64,000 nt of DNA from Siphonodentalium dalli (taxonomy: Eukaryota > Mollusca > Scaphopoda > Gadilida > Siphonodentaliidae): the NCBI GenBank assembly GCA_032622095.1, contig CP136065.1:109845195-109909194 (forward strand), in the 5' to 3' direction. Below the pieces are notes generated by a model. That model worked only from the letters and a program-made list of their open reading frames with translations, was not told the DNA's origin and did not search any database. Within the stretch, counting starts at the first letter, position 1, and every line of letters starts with the position of its first letter. This document shows, piece by piece, positions 36,701 to 47,119 of the stretch. The position numbers and the translations under genes are program-made.

Positions 36701-39700
36701 CCAAAATTTTATTTAAATCTTAAATATTGACTTTTGCGGAAATTTTTATGCAAAAAAATCACATCGTATGGCAGGGAATTTGTCCTTAAATCTTGTGTTT
36801 TCGTAACTAGTGTCAGAACTGCGCTTAAAAAAAATATCATATTTTAGACCACACCACAAAATTCAAACTTCAATACGAAGGATTAATTCCTGTGCCAATG
36901 GCTATTTTACCTATGGAAAATCACAGCTCCAAACCATATTTACACCAGGGTAACCAAAACGCCTGAGGACAGCCGAAAATAAATGGCTGTACTGTACATT
37001 GCTTACAGTGTCGTGAATGTGACTGAATTGTAACACTTGGGAGGTCTAATTTCTGAGTTTGCAAATTAAGAGGTGATTTATTGATCGCTCTTCAGCTTGA
37101 TAAGAAGACTATTCCCTGACAGTGTCCACCATTTACTTATAAATGTGTTCGGTGACAGTGTCCATCATTTACTTATAACTGTGCTCGGAACTTCGTTTAC
37201 AGTAAAAACTTGCTACTCATAGGCGATAGCTCATTGCGACCTGATTGTGAGGTCATCAGCTATATAATTCTATGCATTCTATAGTAAGTCTGGAACAATT
37301 AACAGGCAATAAAAATGTAGTCATGTGAAGAATACCAAACAAAATTGATCCAACTTTCAAATATCACTGTCTAAACCAACAAAACTCAGTAATTCATTAA
37401 CCCTTTCATGACGGGAGCTTCCTGAAATTATGCGAAACCGTTTGCCAATGCATTCTCTTTTATATGTGAGTCTCCCATATGGAACCTCGAATATATAATA
37501 GAATACATGGCCTAACAATCATTTACCTTAACCCTTTCATGACTGTTGTAAAATGTCCCAAATTTATTGTATATATATTATACCAGAAAATTTGAAATAA
37601 AATCAGTATTAATTGATAGAAGCATTTCCAGACAGGGGTAATCCATTCATATTTATTATTCTCACTGAGAGCTTTCCGATGAATGGCAACAAGCCATATT
37701 TTCGACTAAATCCTGAAAAGTTACCCATAATTCTGATGTGGTTAAGGAGTCGATTATTTAGAGCATTATGAAAATATATGAAATGCTTGTCTAATTCTTT
37801 ACCATGAGATTAAACCACAGGCTCTTCAAATAAGTAAATGTTAGGATTCAAATTGAAGCTTATATTATGATCGCCTGGCAAACCTATCAAAATGCAGTGG
37901 TGGGGGGGGGGGGGGGGGTCATGTGATACTCGGCCTTTTGAGTGCATTGGCTGCTATGCATGGGTCTACGGCGTGTAAGCATCTGCTTGTATTGTAAGAA
38001 AATTGTCTTATCACTTTGTCTGCCTAGCGGTAAATGTTCTTATCGAGTGCACGCTGAAGTGCATTGTCGAATCTAATGAGTTTTACTACCTAACTGGCAG
38101 ACCACGTGACGACTTTCGAGATTATGCTTTTACATGTATTGACATTGGAGAGATGCTCTGCTATTGGATTTTTCAAATTTTAGAGAATGCCTAGCTTTCT
38201 TTACCTAGGGGTAATAGCATATGCTTTATTGGATGTGTTCTGATGCTTATCGGAAAGATGCTAAATGATTCCCGAGAATTCGATTACAGGTATAAGTCCA
38301 CCAAATTTTAAAGGGGTAGTTAGAGAAAAGCTTAACGATTAAAGTCCGTGTTTGTGTTCATAAACATTCTCTCCCACACATATTACATCATGCTAAGATA
38401 TTTGATCTTATGGAATGTTCTTGAATATTCTAGAATCTTCTCGAATTTTTAAAAATATATTTATACTTTCGGATCTTTCATTGGCAGCATTATGAAACCT
38501 TGCGAGAAAGGCATATGGTAATTATTTTTCTTAGACATTATGAGTTTTTTATCACTAAATGCTGATCGACTTATATTGCAATGTGAGAGATGATTTAGTG
38601 ATTCTATACATGGCTTTTTCACCTAGCGGTAATTGGCTGATAATTATGACCCTTTGATAAACAATTTCAATAAGGCTATTAAAAGTCTGTGAAAGCATTT
38701 GTTCGAGAATATTCAAGAACATTCCATGGGATAGAAAAGCGTGGTTAGATAAACTTCCAGAATATTCCCTAATGCGAAAAGGAGGAATCTTCTTTTTATC
38801 TGAAGACCTGTAAGATAAATGCAACATAGAAAAGAGGGGCCTATTAGAATAATAAAGTGATAGGAGCTTTTATCATTTACCAAACATAGAAAAGAGTCGT
38901 GATATAATCATTGAATAGTTAGGAATCCTTTGTGCTGGCACACACATATAGGGAAGGGGGTCGTCATACCACCCCAACAGTCACCTACATGTTGCTTGTG
39001 TTATGTTAGAATTTGAATAAATATGTTTACATCAAACAAAATCGAATATAAAATTTATTAGTTTTCAGAGATGTACAGATTTTACATTTTAAAATAAATG
39101 AAAAAGTCAGCATTTTGACTACATACATTTCTGGCTCTGTATGAAGTTCAGGAAGTTAAATTGTTTCTCACAAAGCTTTTATTGTCTCCTCCCAGCCTGC
39201 CAGAGGTGCCTGGTCTCGATGATGTGCCATATATAACTGTGGAGTTGCCTCCTGGAGTTGAAAATGATTTTATTCATTCAGTTTCTAACCTGGGAGCCAT
39301 CACAGAGAGACCATATGTACAAATAACTGAAGTTACGGAGATGCCTGGTGGCCTACTCATAGCATGGTCAGAGGTTAGTGAACCCCACCAGTGTAATAAG
39401 TTAGTATACGAACCTGCCGACAACTTTTTTAATAAAAAGTACTAAATTATTTCACATGTAATTCGCACTTGACATCTGTAATTTTATTTGAGGCAATACG
39501 AATATCTAAAAAATTGTTATGTCAATTTTGTTATGTCTATTATATTTTAACTAGGTGACGGGTCTATAAACGCTTGTTATTACTCTTTGGTGTGCTGGCA
39601 TTTTCGGTCCTTTTCATCAATTATGTTCAATAATATCCGTATTATGTGTAATTAATACAAAAATTGAAATTAACCATTCTACCCCTGCCCCTTTGTAATG

Positions 39701-42700
39701 CAACAGATGTTACCAGTCCTGTCAAATTCTTCAAGAAAAAGTAGCTAGCACTGAGAGTGATGTAACTGTGTTACCCGGTCGGAATTTGGCTTTTCAAATG
39801 GGAATTTTAACTGCTGAATGTGCATGGTGGGTGGTAAAACTGCATCCCGGGGCCGTCCCCTCACTCCGTCAATTCCAACTGAACTGCTTCGATCCTAATT
39901 GAGATGATTCAGTTCAGTCGAATTGCCTGATCAGCATTTTAGTATGTGAACTGCAGATGATCAGCATCTTCGGTGCATTCAAAGGCATCCATGCCTGCAC
40001 CTGCTCCGATCCTGAGATCAATTTTAATTACTGCCTTCAGGAAAAACATTCTATCTCAGGATTTCTTTCACCAATCGGTGAGAAATTTGTTGTATTGTCT
40101 TCAAAGATACATGGTCCAAATTTAGGCTAAATCAGATGTATGGGTAAAAAGTTATAAATGCATGAAACTAGTGACAGAGTTACAAACACACTTGACAGAC
40201 AATGGTTTTATATATAGATTTGCAATATTGCAATAAATCATACCAAATAAATCCATCAGGTGTCATGTAGAAAACTTCCAAGAATTTTTTTTTTTAAATA
40301 GTTTATTCCCTTCCCCATATAGACTGAAGTTTAAAAAAAAAATTTTTTTATTCCCTTCCCCATATAGAGTTATTTGCCCCTGTTCATAAACTCACCAAAA
40401 ATTATTATGGCCTAAGAAGGCTCAGCTTTTACTCCATATGAGCACGTTTTGTGCTTTCCAAATACCAAAAAAGAATAACTTATATTTGCCTGTCTTAGGT
40501 AATTTTCCTGTCTACAGTTTTCAAAGTACAGCATTCAGGGCTCATTTAGGGTTGAATTGATGGACTGAGATATTAGCATAAGACACAAGGTCTGTAAACC
40601 TACCGGTTTCCAATGTTTAAAAAATTGGGGTCGATCTAAATGAGGATAAAGCCCTTAAAAAAATATTTGTCAAAAATTTTGGGTGAGCCTAATAGCAGGC
40701 TAGAGTCTTCAAATACGGCTGTCTATGGTATATTCATTCGGTATATCAAAAATATAAGAGAATTGTTCAAAATACAGAATAACTAAAGGTGAAAAATATG
40801 TGTAGAAATAATCAAAGTATATTGTTCATTCTACAGTTGATCCTTGCTAACCTCTGTAATTAAGGCCTTAAAATCCGACGAGAATCAGAATCATGATTTT
40901 CATAAAAAGTCTTGATTCCCTGTAGAAACGCAGTGTTTTGATTCTCGAAAAAATTTGATGGATTTTAAGGCCTTTAATAAGCTATGCAGAATCAAATTCA
41001 AATAAGGTGGCCCAATTCCAAGCCTACTGCTTGAAGGCAGAAACATCATCAGGACTTGGAAGTGTTCACCTGTCACTGACAGGTCACTGTTGATTGGTTA
41101 TGTTCTTTGGCTACCTGTCACCTATGACCGACCGATGAACCTAAAGACAGGTAACCTTACTAGTGGTCTGCTGACTTCATTTGGAAATGTAGAACAACGT
41201 CTACATACATGTCGTATATCATGTTTATATGATATGTCAGTTTGGGACATATCTTTAATTAGTCTGAATATGATAATTCCAGATCAATTTGCTGGGAATC
41301 ATGTAAACTATTGCGCCAGCCATAAACTAAGTTACAAATTTCCATGTACAAGAGGTAATCAAATTAATTGACGCATAGTGGACTGGGTAACGCATGGCAC
41401 ATATCGTGTAAAAAAATTGTTGATACAGGGCATGCATTCAAGCCACTCACTTTATATTAATATACAATAAAATTAATGAGTATCTGGGACTATTATGCAT
41501 ATAATATAATATTTATTTGATTCATTTGACTGAAAACTGTACAACAATATATCGACGATGAGCATTCTATTTTTGCATTCCGGCTTTATTATCTGCCATT
41601 TGTAACATTACTTCGTACTCAGAATACAGTAAAATAATGGAAATCTGGTTACCTTATTCTACGAAGCAGAGAATATAGAAACCAACAACACCATTTCAAT
41701 ACAGTACTCCTCTAAATGCCCAGTTTTGGTTGGGTAAGGTAAAAGATAAACAAGTTTCTCCTGGGAAAACACCAGTAATTAACTAAACCTTCGCCTGATA
41801 TGATATGACTATCTTTCGATAACAAAGCACAGATATGTATGCAGGAATCAGAGTTGAGAATTGCGAGAATCATAGATCATTCTCGTGTATCACTTTGCGA
41901 GAGTCAATTCTGATTCGCACACAAATTATAAGCCCTGATTTTACTTGCCCCTGTGACAAGTAGAAATTTCAAAACATTTCAAGCCCCGATTATCATGCCT
42001 TGAGGTTACTCTGACAGAATATGTAATACTTGTGCTATGAATTTTTCTTTTTCAATATTTGAACATATATTTCCAATCGTAGGTGGATGATGAAGTGGAT
42101 GTTAAAGATTTTTGTCTGCAGTATTGTTACGGCAAAACAAGGTCAAATGATGATACAAATGTCAGATTCCACACTGCATATACTGGTCCAGCAACTAGCT
42201 TTAATATAAAACATCTCCGAGTATCTACACCATACTCAATTAGAGTGAGTTGTCGCAGTGATAACAACAGTAACTGGAATGCATGGAGTGTTCCGTTTGT
42301 AGCGGAAACCACTATTCCACACTATCGTGAGTAATTCACAACATATTCATTTAATTTTTCATATGGCTCTTACAGTTGATAACACGTAAACTACTCAGTC
42401 CTACTTAATCAGAGGAGTGCTATTATGAGTAATGTCAGACTTTTTTGAGTGGAGTTATCCCACTTTTTTTTTTAGTAACATACATAATTTTACCTGAACT
42501 TGCACTCCTCCATTTCCTGGTCAATTGTTTTGACCTTAACCCTTTGGCGAGTAGAACGACATAAATGTCGTCTATCGGTTGAGGAGTAGAACGATATATA
42601 TGTCGTTTCAGGAAGTATAATTTTATGTAGACATAACTTCAATAAATCATCTGATTTATAAATGATTTGTTTAGGAGATATTTTGATTAATATAATGTCC

Positions 42701-45700
42701 AAAATGTATAAGTGCAATCAATTATGATAACACACGTTAACAGAAAATGCACATAAATTAAAACAAATTATTGGACCCTTTTGACCCGATCTTGTTAATA
42801 ATTATTGCTATGACGTTGACATTAAATTTACTCATGACGTCATGTATATGACGTTACAAGTACTCTCCAAAGGGTTAATACAGATATCTACCACCGTCGA
42901 TTATGAGGACGATCTGACTCATTTTAGAAGAGTTTAATATACCTCTTTTTATTCCCCCATTTATTCCTACATTTTTCAGTAATTTTGTTTAAACTTGGCA
43001 CATATATTTAGTACCATATGAACCTGTAATTATGAGGTCCGTTGGACTTTTTATTTGTGGAGTTATCCCCCTTTTTCAACATAGAATATTTTCTCAAAAT
43101 GCATAATTTTGTCCGAGCTTGTATTCCTACATTTTTCAGTCAATTTTAAAAATAGTTGGCACAGCTATTTAGTACCATGGGCACCTGCGATTATGAGGTC
43201 TGTCTGACTTTTTTTGTGTGGAGTTTTCCACCTTTTTCAACTGAAATTTTTCCCAACACTCAAATCAGTATGTCAGTCTGTCCATCTATGTGTGTGTCCG
43301 ACTTATCTTCCTAGAGCATACCTTGAGTGTGTAAAACACTGGCTGCCATTGGGGGAGGCGGTATCCTAGTCTCATTGGGATCCCGATCTCAAGACTAAAA
43401 TAGCTATTTTGTGAATAAAATACAGATAAAACTGAATACTTGGTATATTATATGTCTATAAAGAAATAACGAAGAAGTGGTTTATTTGATTGTAAGATCA
43501 TAGTGAAATCTATAGTAGAAATGCAATTTGCTAACAAGATGAATTTCTCCTTGGTATGCTTTTGGTAAGTTCTGAACGTTTTCCCGTGGATTTCTCTTCT
43601 AAATGTAGCCCCTAAAACTGTCCCGCAGATGTGACAAGAAATTCTAAATAAAATTTATATTAATGCTAGAAACTTTTCCAGATGGGTTTCCTCGATTTAT
43701 ATATATTATTTTATACCCCGGAAACTATATAAAACTTTCTGAGATGAGTTACCCCATCTTTAACTAAGAATATAATAGTTGGGTATGTAATAAAATAATT
43801 TCACCAAAATTAGTAATATACTCAAGACTTAGAATAGTTTGTCTTTCATTTTCAGAATGAGGTCCCCAGAGGGTGAATTTAGTGCCGCAATCCCGCATGG
43901 TGGGCTAGCATCACCTAATTTACCCTCTGTGAACCTCATTCTGCTGAAGCCTCAATTGCTGTGGGAGAATAATTAGGTTTAGATTGAGGTTCCCCAGTTG
44001 AAGTGCTAATGTTCACCCATTAGTCACCTTGATTATGCATTTTATCTTCTGCAAATTAGGGGATATAGAAACTGAACAGAAGGGAAACAGTAACTAAAAA
44101 CAATGTTAATTTGAGACTAGATACTTTCCAGAAGATGAGGCCTTAGCTGAATGAGGTCCCCAGAGGGTGAATTTAGTTATGCTTGCCGTCTGTGCAGGGT
44201 AGCGTCACTAAATTCACCCTCTGGGGACCTCATTCTGCAAATGACAAACACACTATTTCAAGACAATATTTGAAAATACTGTATATCATCAGTGCTCACA
44301 TATTTTATTTTGTAGAATGGTCTTCAGATACAAAAGGATACACATTCAGTAATGAAGAAAAGACAGCCACGTGTATCTCTGAAATAGACCCAGTAGTCTT
44401 GTACTCCAACACTAACAGCTACTCCTGCGGTTACCAGATAACGTTTCGGATTTTAGACAGTGGGGAGAGAACACCGACAGATGGGATTGGCATATCTGTA
44501 GATAACTGTGATACAGAAACTCTTCGACGGCCAGGTGCAATATTTGTGTCTATAGAAGGTACTGTCCTTGTGTTAACTTTAGACACAAGATAATGTTTGT
44601 TTGGACACATCTAACTAATTTTACTGATGACGTAAACAGTATTGCCCTTACATTAGTCCCCTGCGAACCGTTCGAGGTTTGGTTCGATTCAAAACAGCCG
44701 AGATGATTCGGTCCGGTTCGAAACCTTAGACTGGAATCGTTTGTATCGAACCTTTTCTTTAGTCCTGCAAAATGGGCAAGTTTTGTGTACTAGGAATTGT
44801 TTATTGATTATATACAGTATATTAATTTGTTTACACACAACTGTGTGATACTATGATTTTATGTTTACATTGTTTTTTACATTGGACATAATTAAATTGA
44901 TCCTTACTCGGGTGGGGTAACTGGGTGATATTTCATTGAAGAGGTCTTTTGGCATAATAACTTTATTCCGTTCCCGCTAAACGGTCCGGTCGGACATGTC
45001 AAATTCGTGATAAGTAATTAATAAAACTATAACATTTCTGGTGTTCTATCTCAGTCTGTCGTCAAAGTTTGTTTTATTCTCCATATAATTTTACTAATAG
45101 ACATAATTATACCTAACTAACGAGACAACAAGTTATGATTATTGATGAATACATAAATACAGATTGAACAAGCTTTTTTGAATTCCGTAAACTGGCTGAA
45201 ATCGGTATTTCCGGGCAGGACTTCTGTGTCTACAATGGGATTCAACCAATCACAGTGAGGAGAGGGTGTGGTCATTGTTTATCAGCATAAATGATTGACA
45301 TGATTATGTTACCTGATGTGCTTTGTCTTGTGACTGTGTGACACTTAATTGCTACAACACGACATCAACATGCTTTGATCTTTGTGGTGTGTTGTCGCAG
45401 TTATAGATGACAAGTGCTTTGATTCTTGCTACAATTTAGCTGTCTTTTAATATTTACCGAGTGTCGACATTACAATAATAATATAGCGTATGGGTACTTA
45501 ATTTATTTACACCTGCACAGTGCTTATTTGGGAACCTACGTTTGTTACTTTCCGATAAAATAATCGTAAGTCACTTGAAAAAACAGAAAAGATCAGAACA
45601 CAAAATGCATAGATTTGAAATCAAAGTCGCGGACGAATAAACAGACTACCCATCTCCAATATAAAATAATTCTTTGTTATGTAATTATCTTATAGTGTAG

Positions 45701-47100
45701 ATGGGCAGTACTTAAATAACCATTGATTTTACTATAATTATGTCCACTAACTGTTCTGATTGTCCACTCTATCATGAGTCTACGACAACAAGGTCGGTGT
45801 TTGGGATCGAGGTTTGGTTCGATTCGAAACCGAGACGATGATTCGGTTTCAAGGTTCGGTTCGACCTAAAATTTAAGGTTCGCAGGGCCCTACCTTACAT
45901 CCAATTATAATAGTGCTCAGATTTTTAAAGTTTTTTACCAGGAACTAGTCTATTCAACAAGAGACATTGAGTGCATGCAAATAAACATCGCGGAAAGAAT
46001 GAAAGACGAGAGCTAGATATCATTTTTTTCATTTACGAGTAAGCAATTATATCAACTTCGAGACATAATCTTTTAATCTGCTATTAAAAAATAATTTTAC
46101 TTCCATGAAAAGTAGAAACATAAACAGTTGTTGTCGAATTGTGCGCATTAGACTGGTTCTTGCCCCAATCGAACCAGCCCCGCTTCCCTTGGAAGTTGTA
46201 CACATTCAACCGAATGTGAATACTTCCATAATGCATGTGCTCAACTATAAATACCAAGCACCAGTGGTTTCAGCATAATACCATAAATGTGTCCGTAGTG
46301 GCAAGAAAAACAAAATAATCAAGGCTCTATTCTATAAAGTTAAAAGATTATTATACTGTGTTGACCTGCCTTTTGGCAAGGATATTCATAACATAAAGGT
46401 GGGAACTGTATATTAATTTTTTTTTTTTTTTAATTGTTCAACAAACGGCCCTGGTGACTATCCATCTGAACATTTCCACCAAAGAATATAAATAATTCTC
46501 CATTGTATAAACGTTTTGTCTTTCTGCCGTCTGCTTATATTTCCTGAACTTTCCTCCAGATTAATTTAATAGACCATTCCAATTTATACTTTTGCACCAT
46601 CCACGACAAGTTTTGTGATGTCTTCTCCACCGGGGTCACTGCATGATGTTACATAAATTATTCTTAGCATTATATCACCGATAAAAGGCATAGTTGAGGC
46701 ACAGCATCTGTGGTTGCTCCACTATGTGTCACTACGTACTATTCATATTAGTTATCTACAATGATAGACCAGCCATTTTATGCTGATCTTTGATGTTAAT
46801 ATGGATTTTATTCTTTTTTTCTCAACAGGATGTGTATTCATAGATGGCCAAGAGATGAAAATGAAGTTACCTCAACTTAAAAAAAGTTCACTTATCGCAT
46901 TTGAAACAATAAGTCTTCCAAATGGGAAAATTCGAGTTAGTGTGCAAATTGCTGATAAAGAAGTGACGTTGGAATGGAAAGCTGTAAACAAACAACAGCA
47001 GACAGCTCTGCCTGGACCAGGCATTTCTTCTCATGAACCACAGACGCTTTTCTTTGCATTGAGGTTTTGTAGTGAAGAGTGGAAAATTGCTGTGGAGTGA
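24667..47100 (+). CDS. crlf3: Cytokine receptor-like factor 3 (complete gene, seven coding exons)
   Basis: Joining 24667-24774, 26695-26902, 35645-35732, 39196-39373, 42083-42326, 44316-44558 and 46829-47100 gives 1341 nt, 446 residues plus TGA. All introns are GT-AG and all phases agree. Residues 1-105 form a coiled-coil region (VKDSASRSREKLQDYF), matching the known N-terminus of CRLF3. Residues about 172-270 are a fibronectin type III domain with WNAWS at 259-263, the degenerate WSXWS of this family. Residues about 276-446 match the C-terminal SPRY-like domain. No signal peptide or membrane segment is visible from this start, fitting an intracellular protein. CRLF3 is a single-copy animal gene linked to cytokine-type and cell-survival signalling. 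Its exact biochemical role is unsettled. Length is close to the vertebrate protein (about 440). The introns are full of transposons but no exon is interrupted. Confidence 0.95.
25023..25253 (+). mobile_element. piggyBac-type MITE, family A, decayed ends (CRLF3 intron 1)
   Basis: Retains CTTTCATGAC...GTGCAGCATTAAA at the left and CCAGTCATGGAAGGGTTA at the right. The first hairpin is shortened and the second, with ATTCTTTTATATATGCGAGG arms, is intact. Confidence 0.75.
26125..26559. mobile_element. Palindromic MITE, family D, complete (CRLF3 intron 1)
   Basis: Ends TTTAAAGGTACTCAATCGGA and TCCGATTGAGTACC-like complement ending AGTACCTTTAAA. The centre is a perfect hairpin CTCTAAAATCAAGTGG/CCACTTGATTTTAGAG. 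This is the best-preserved copy and ends 135 bp before exon 2. Confidence 0.85.
26695..26902 (+). CDS. crlf3: CRLF3 coding exon 2
   Basis: Acceptor TTTTCTTAG|GTG, donor GAAG|GTATGT, phase 0 in and phase 1 out. Encodes residues 37-105 plus one base of 106, including EERLGTLLSKINDIEKTALG and CQDMIEKNI. This is the most conserved part of the coiled coil and decided the gene assignment. Confidence 0.95.
26938..27425. other. Start of CRLF3 intron 2: GC palindrome then AT-rich sequence
   Basis: GTTTGGGCGCCCAAAC is followed after four bases by a second GGGCGCCCAAAC, and ATACCGGTAACCGGT precedes them. The rest shows no exon. A run of CpG words near 27180-27310 (GGATCGACC, AGATCGCCGCG) may be a decayed element. 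Confidence 0.4.
27440..29231 (+). repeat. Ten-unit minisatellite in a TIR-bounded element (CRLF3 intron 2)
   Basis: The element opens with a hairpin AGCTCAACTTTAC...GTAAAGTTTGAGCT and ends CCAAGTTGAGCTA, giving 11-bp inverted ends TAGCTCAACTT. Between them lie about ten units of 153-165 bp. The unit marker ACATGGCCGCCAGCAGCCAT is found near 27638, 27791, 27956, 28118, 28276, 28439, 28603, 28767, 28931 and 29093. Units 1 and 4, and 2 and 5, share private variants, showing an older three-unit period. Non-coding. Confidence 0.9.
29750..29945 (-). repeat. GGATGGATCCAGGG repeat fragment
   Basis: On the minus strand the sequence reads GGGATGGATCCAGGGATTG, then a C/G-rich body with CCTCCCATTAGAGGGGGG-type runs. 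This resembles dispersed non-coding repeats of invertebrate genomes. The ends are not resolved. Confidence 0.5.
29998..30400 (+). repeat. CCGTCC-type hairpin-headed repeat (CRLF3 intron 2)
   Basis: Begins with the hairpin AGCTCACCTGAGAC/GTCTCCGGTGGAGCT, followed by CGTCCGTCCATCCGTC runs. Then come two diverged units of about 130 bp containing GGTTCATATTTGGT and TTCAGATTTGTTCAAATGAG. It ends in an A-run near 30391. Confidence 0.75.
30881..31281. mobile_element. MITE family B (CRLF3 intron 2)
   Basis: Ends TAGTGTGTCTGACATTTGCA and ...CAAATGTCAGACATACTA. The two sub-hairpins are more diverged than in other copies. Confidence 0.8.
31375..31720 (+). repeat. CCGTCC-type repeat, decayed
   Basis: Contains CATCCGTCTGCCTG, CAACAATTGTTTTCTTCTCC and TTCAGATTTGTTCAAATGGG, matching the order of blocks in 29998-30400. 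The head hairpin is not recognisable. Confidence 0.6.
31718..31811. mobile_element. Partial family B MITE, part of a local duplication
   Basis: Starts inside the family B hairpin (AATGAGGTCCCCAGAGGGTG) and ends GGTCAGACACACTA. The sequence after it (TTTCTTAACCACCACTTATC) repeats the sequence after the copy ending at 31281, so MITE end and flank were duplicated together. Confidence 0.75.
32434..34174. mobile_element. Possible larger TTAA-bounded (piggyBac-like) element
   Basis: The left end is TTAACCCTTATTCCAACG. The right end read inward is TTAACCCTTTTCCCAACAGA, close to the termini of the 7123 element. The interior (1.74 kb) has a short direct repeat GTATCGTCTTTTGTTGTAGC near the left end and no recognisable transposase. 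The pairing of these ends is plausible, not proven. Confidence 0.5.
34389..34832. mobile_element. Palindromic MITE, family D (CRLF3 intron 2)
   Basis: Ends TTAAAGGTACTCAATCTGAT and CGGATTATGCATCTTTAAA. Shared blocks TTATCCATCTTCATCCGCAA and GGTGGGTTCCTCGACTCGAA. The left half is closest to the copy at 16168. Confidence 0.75.
34950..35400 (+). repeat. Hairpin-headed three-unit repeat (CRLF3 intron 2)
   Basis: Opens with ATACGCCGTTTGAAAAAAAC then GGCCGTAT, a head hairpin. CCGTCCGTTAG follows, then three units of about 135-165 bp marked by GGATGATAACTTTAGTTTGG and ACAGGTCAAGTTCGAATTTG. The third unit is cut short about 245 bp before CRLF3 exon 3. Confidence 0.75.
35645..35732 (+). CDS. crlf3: CRLF3 coding exon 3
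   Basis: Acceptor TTATTCAAG, donor AAACAG|GTAATA. Completes Gly106, encodes 107-134 (includes NNLERMVKFKESVN), and leaves AG of codon 135. It is a linker between the coiled coil and the FNIII domain. The exon is short (88 nt) and would be missed without the flanking phases, which fit exactly. Confidence 0.88.
35800..37396. other. CRLF3 intron 3, first part: no gene
   Basis: Sequence around 36590-36680 (AAACCGAACACCTCG, TTTGGAGAGATTTTACTGTA) matches the right end of the TA element at 47577-48809, so a related, decayed element ends near 36675. The rest has a short tandem duplication of ACAGTGTCCACCATTTACTT near 37117-37180. No exon is apparent. Confidence 0.45.
37397..37541 (-). mobile_element. 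Truncated family A MITE
   Basis: TTAACCCTTTCATGACGGGA at the left is followed by the reversed right-end sequence of family A (TCCTGAAATTATGCGAAA) and one hairpin. It stops inside the element at GGCCTAACAATCATTTACCT, next to a second TTAACCCTTTCATGACTG end. Confidence 0.7.
37660..37770. mobile_element. Half copy of family C MITE
   Basis: Only one arm is present, from CTCACTGAGAGCTTTCCG to GTCGATTATTTAGAGCATTA. Confidence 0.7.
38412..38768. promoter_or_regulatory. Cluster of heat-shock-element-like arrays (CRLF3 intron 3)
   Basis: At 38412-38446 seven consecutive 5-mers alternate nGAAn and nTTCn without a break (GGAAT GTTCT TGAAT ATTCT, then AGAAT CTTCT CGAAT). At 38701-38725 five more units follow (GTTCG AGAAT ATTCA AGAAC ATTCC), and at 38754-38768 three (CTTCC AGAAT ATTCC). 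The first two lie in inverted orientation to each other. This is the binding geometry of heat-shock factor trimers. Activity is untested and the block may belong to a transposon. Confidence 0.6.
39196..39373 (+). CDS. crlf3: CRLF3 coding exon 4
   Basis: Acceptor TTGTCTCCTCCCAG, donor TCAGAG|GTTAGT (phase 0 out). Completes Ser135 and encodes 136-194: SLPEVPGLDDVP, then the first strands of the FNIII domain (PYVQITEVTEMPGG, LLIAWSE). The SLPEVP motif and spacing match vertebrate CRLF3. Confidence 0.95.
39450..42060. other. CRLF3 intron 4
   Basis: No further exon. An inverted repeat AAGGCCTTAAAATCC (from 40863) and GGATTTTAAGGCCTT (to 40975) bounds a roughly 115-bp hairpin-like element with GAGAATCA/TGATTCTC inner arms. 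At 40314-40370 a 30-bp block TATTCCCTTCCCCATATAGA is duplicated around A/T runs. Confidence 0.5.
42083..42326 (+). CDS. crlf3: CRLF3 coding exon 5 (FNIII core with WNAWS)
   Basis: Acceptor CCAATCGTAG, donor CTATC|GTGAGT, phase 1 out. Encodes 195-275, including YSIRVSCRSDNNSN and WNAWS (259-263), the class I cytokine receptor WSXWS position, degenerate as usual for CRLF3. Four cysteines occur in the exon, but the paired-Cys pattern of secreted receptors is not evident. Confidence 0.96.
42536..42878. mobile_element. piggyBac-type MITE, second family (CRLF3 intron 5)
   Basis: TTAA-bounded with ends TTAACCCTTTGGCGAGTA and TACTCTCCAAAGGGTTAA. Inner ACGACATAAATGTCGT-like hairpins at the left. A perfect cAMP-response-type word TGACGTCA at 42835-42842. 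A second copy lies at 47782-48124. Confidence 0.88.
43835..44255. mobile_element. MITE family B, adjacent to CRLF3 exon 6
   Basis: Ends TAGTTTGTCTTTCATTTTCA and ...AATGACAAACACACTA. Both sub-hairpins and the spacer are conserved. The right end lies 60 bp before the exon 6 start, close enough to include or displace branch-point sequence. Confidence 0.85.
44316..44558 (+). CDS. crlf3: CRLF3 coding exon 6
   Basis: Acceptor TTTTATTTTGTAG, donor TAGAAG|GTACTG, phase 1 both sides. Completes Gln276 and encodes 277-356 (WSSDTKGYTFS, SCGYQITFRILDSGERTPTD, GISVDN), the first half of the SPRY-like domain. Confidence 0.95.
44654..45892. mobile_element. Non-autonomous hAT element with exact 8-bp duplication (CRLF3 intron 6)
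   Basis: Ends TAGTCCCCTGCGAACC and GGTTCGCAGGGCCCTA, flanked by CCTTACAT on both sides (44646-44653 and 45893-45900). Subterminal sequence GGTTTGGTTCGATTCAAAAC is mirrored at the right. Length 1239 bp with no transposase. Confidence 0.9.
46829..47100 (+). CDS. crlf3: CRLF3 coding exon 7 with stop
   Basis: Acceptor TTTTTCTCAACAG. Completes Gly357 and encodes 358-446: VFIDGQEMKMKLPQLKKSS, then strands of the SPRY-like domain ending with FALRFCSEEWKIAVE, and TGA at 47098-47100. The ending FxxxWKxxV matches the family C-terminus. Confidence 0.95.
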
Positions 47101-47119
47101 TTTATATTTTATTCACATA

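Noticed and set aside
44683-44720. tRNA B-box-like GGTTCGATTC (also near 45811)
   Set aside because: Part of the mirrored subterminal sequence of the hAT element. No cloverleaf or A box at the right distance.
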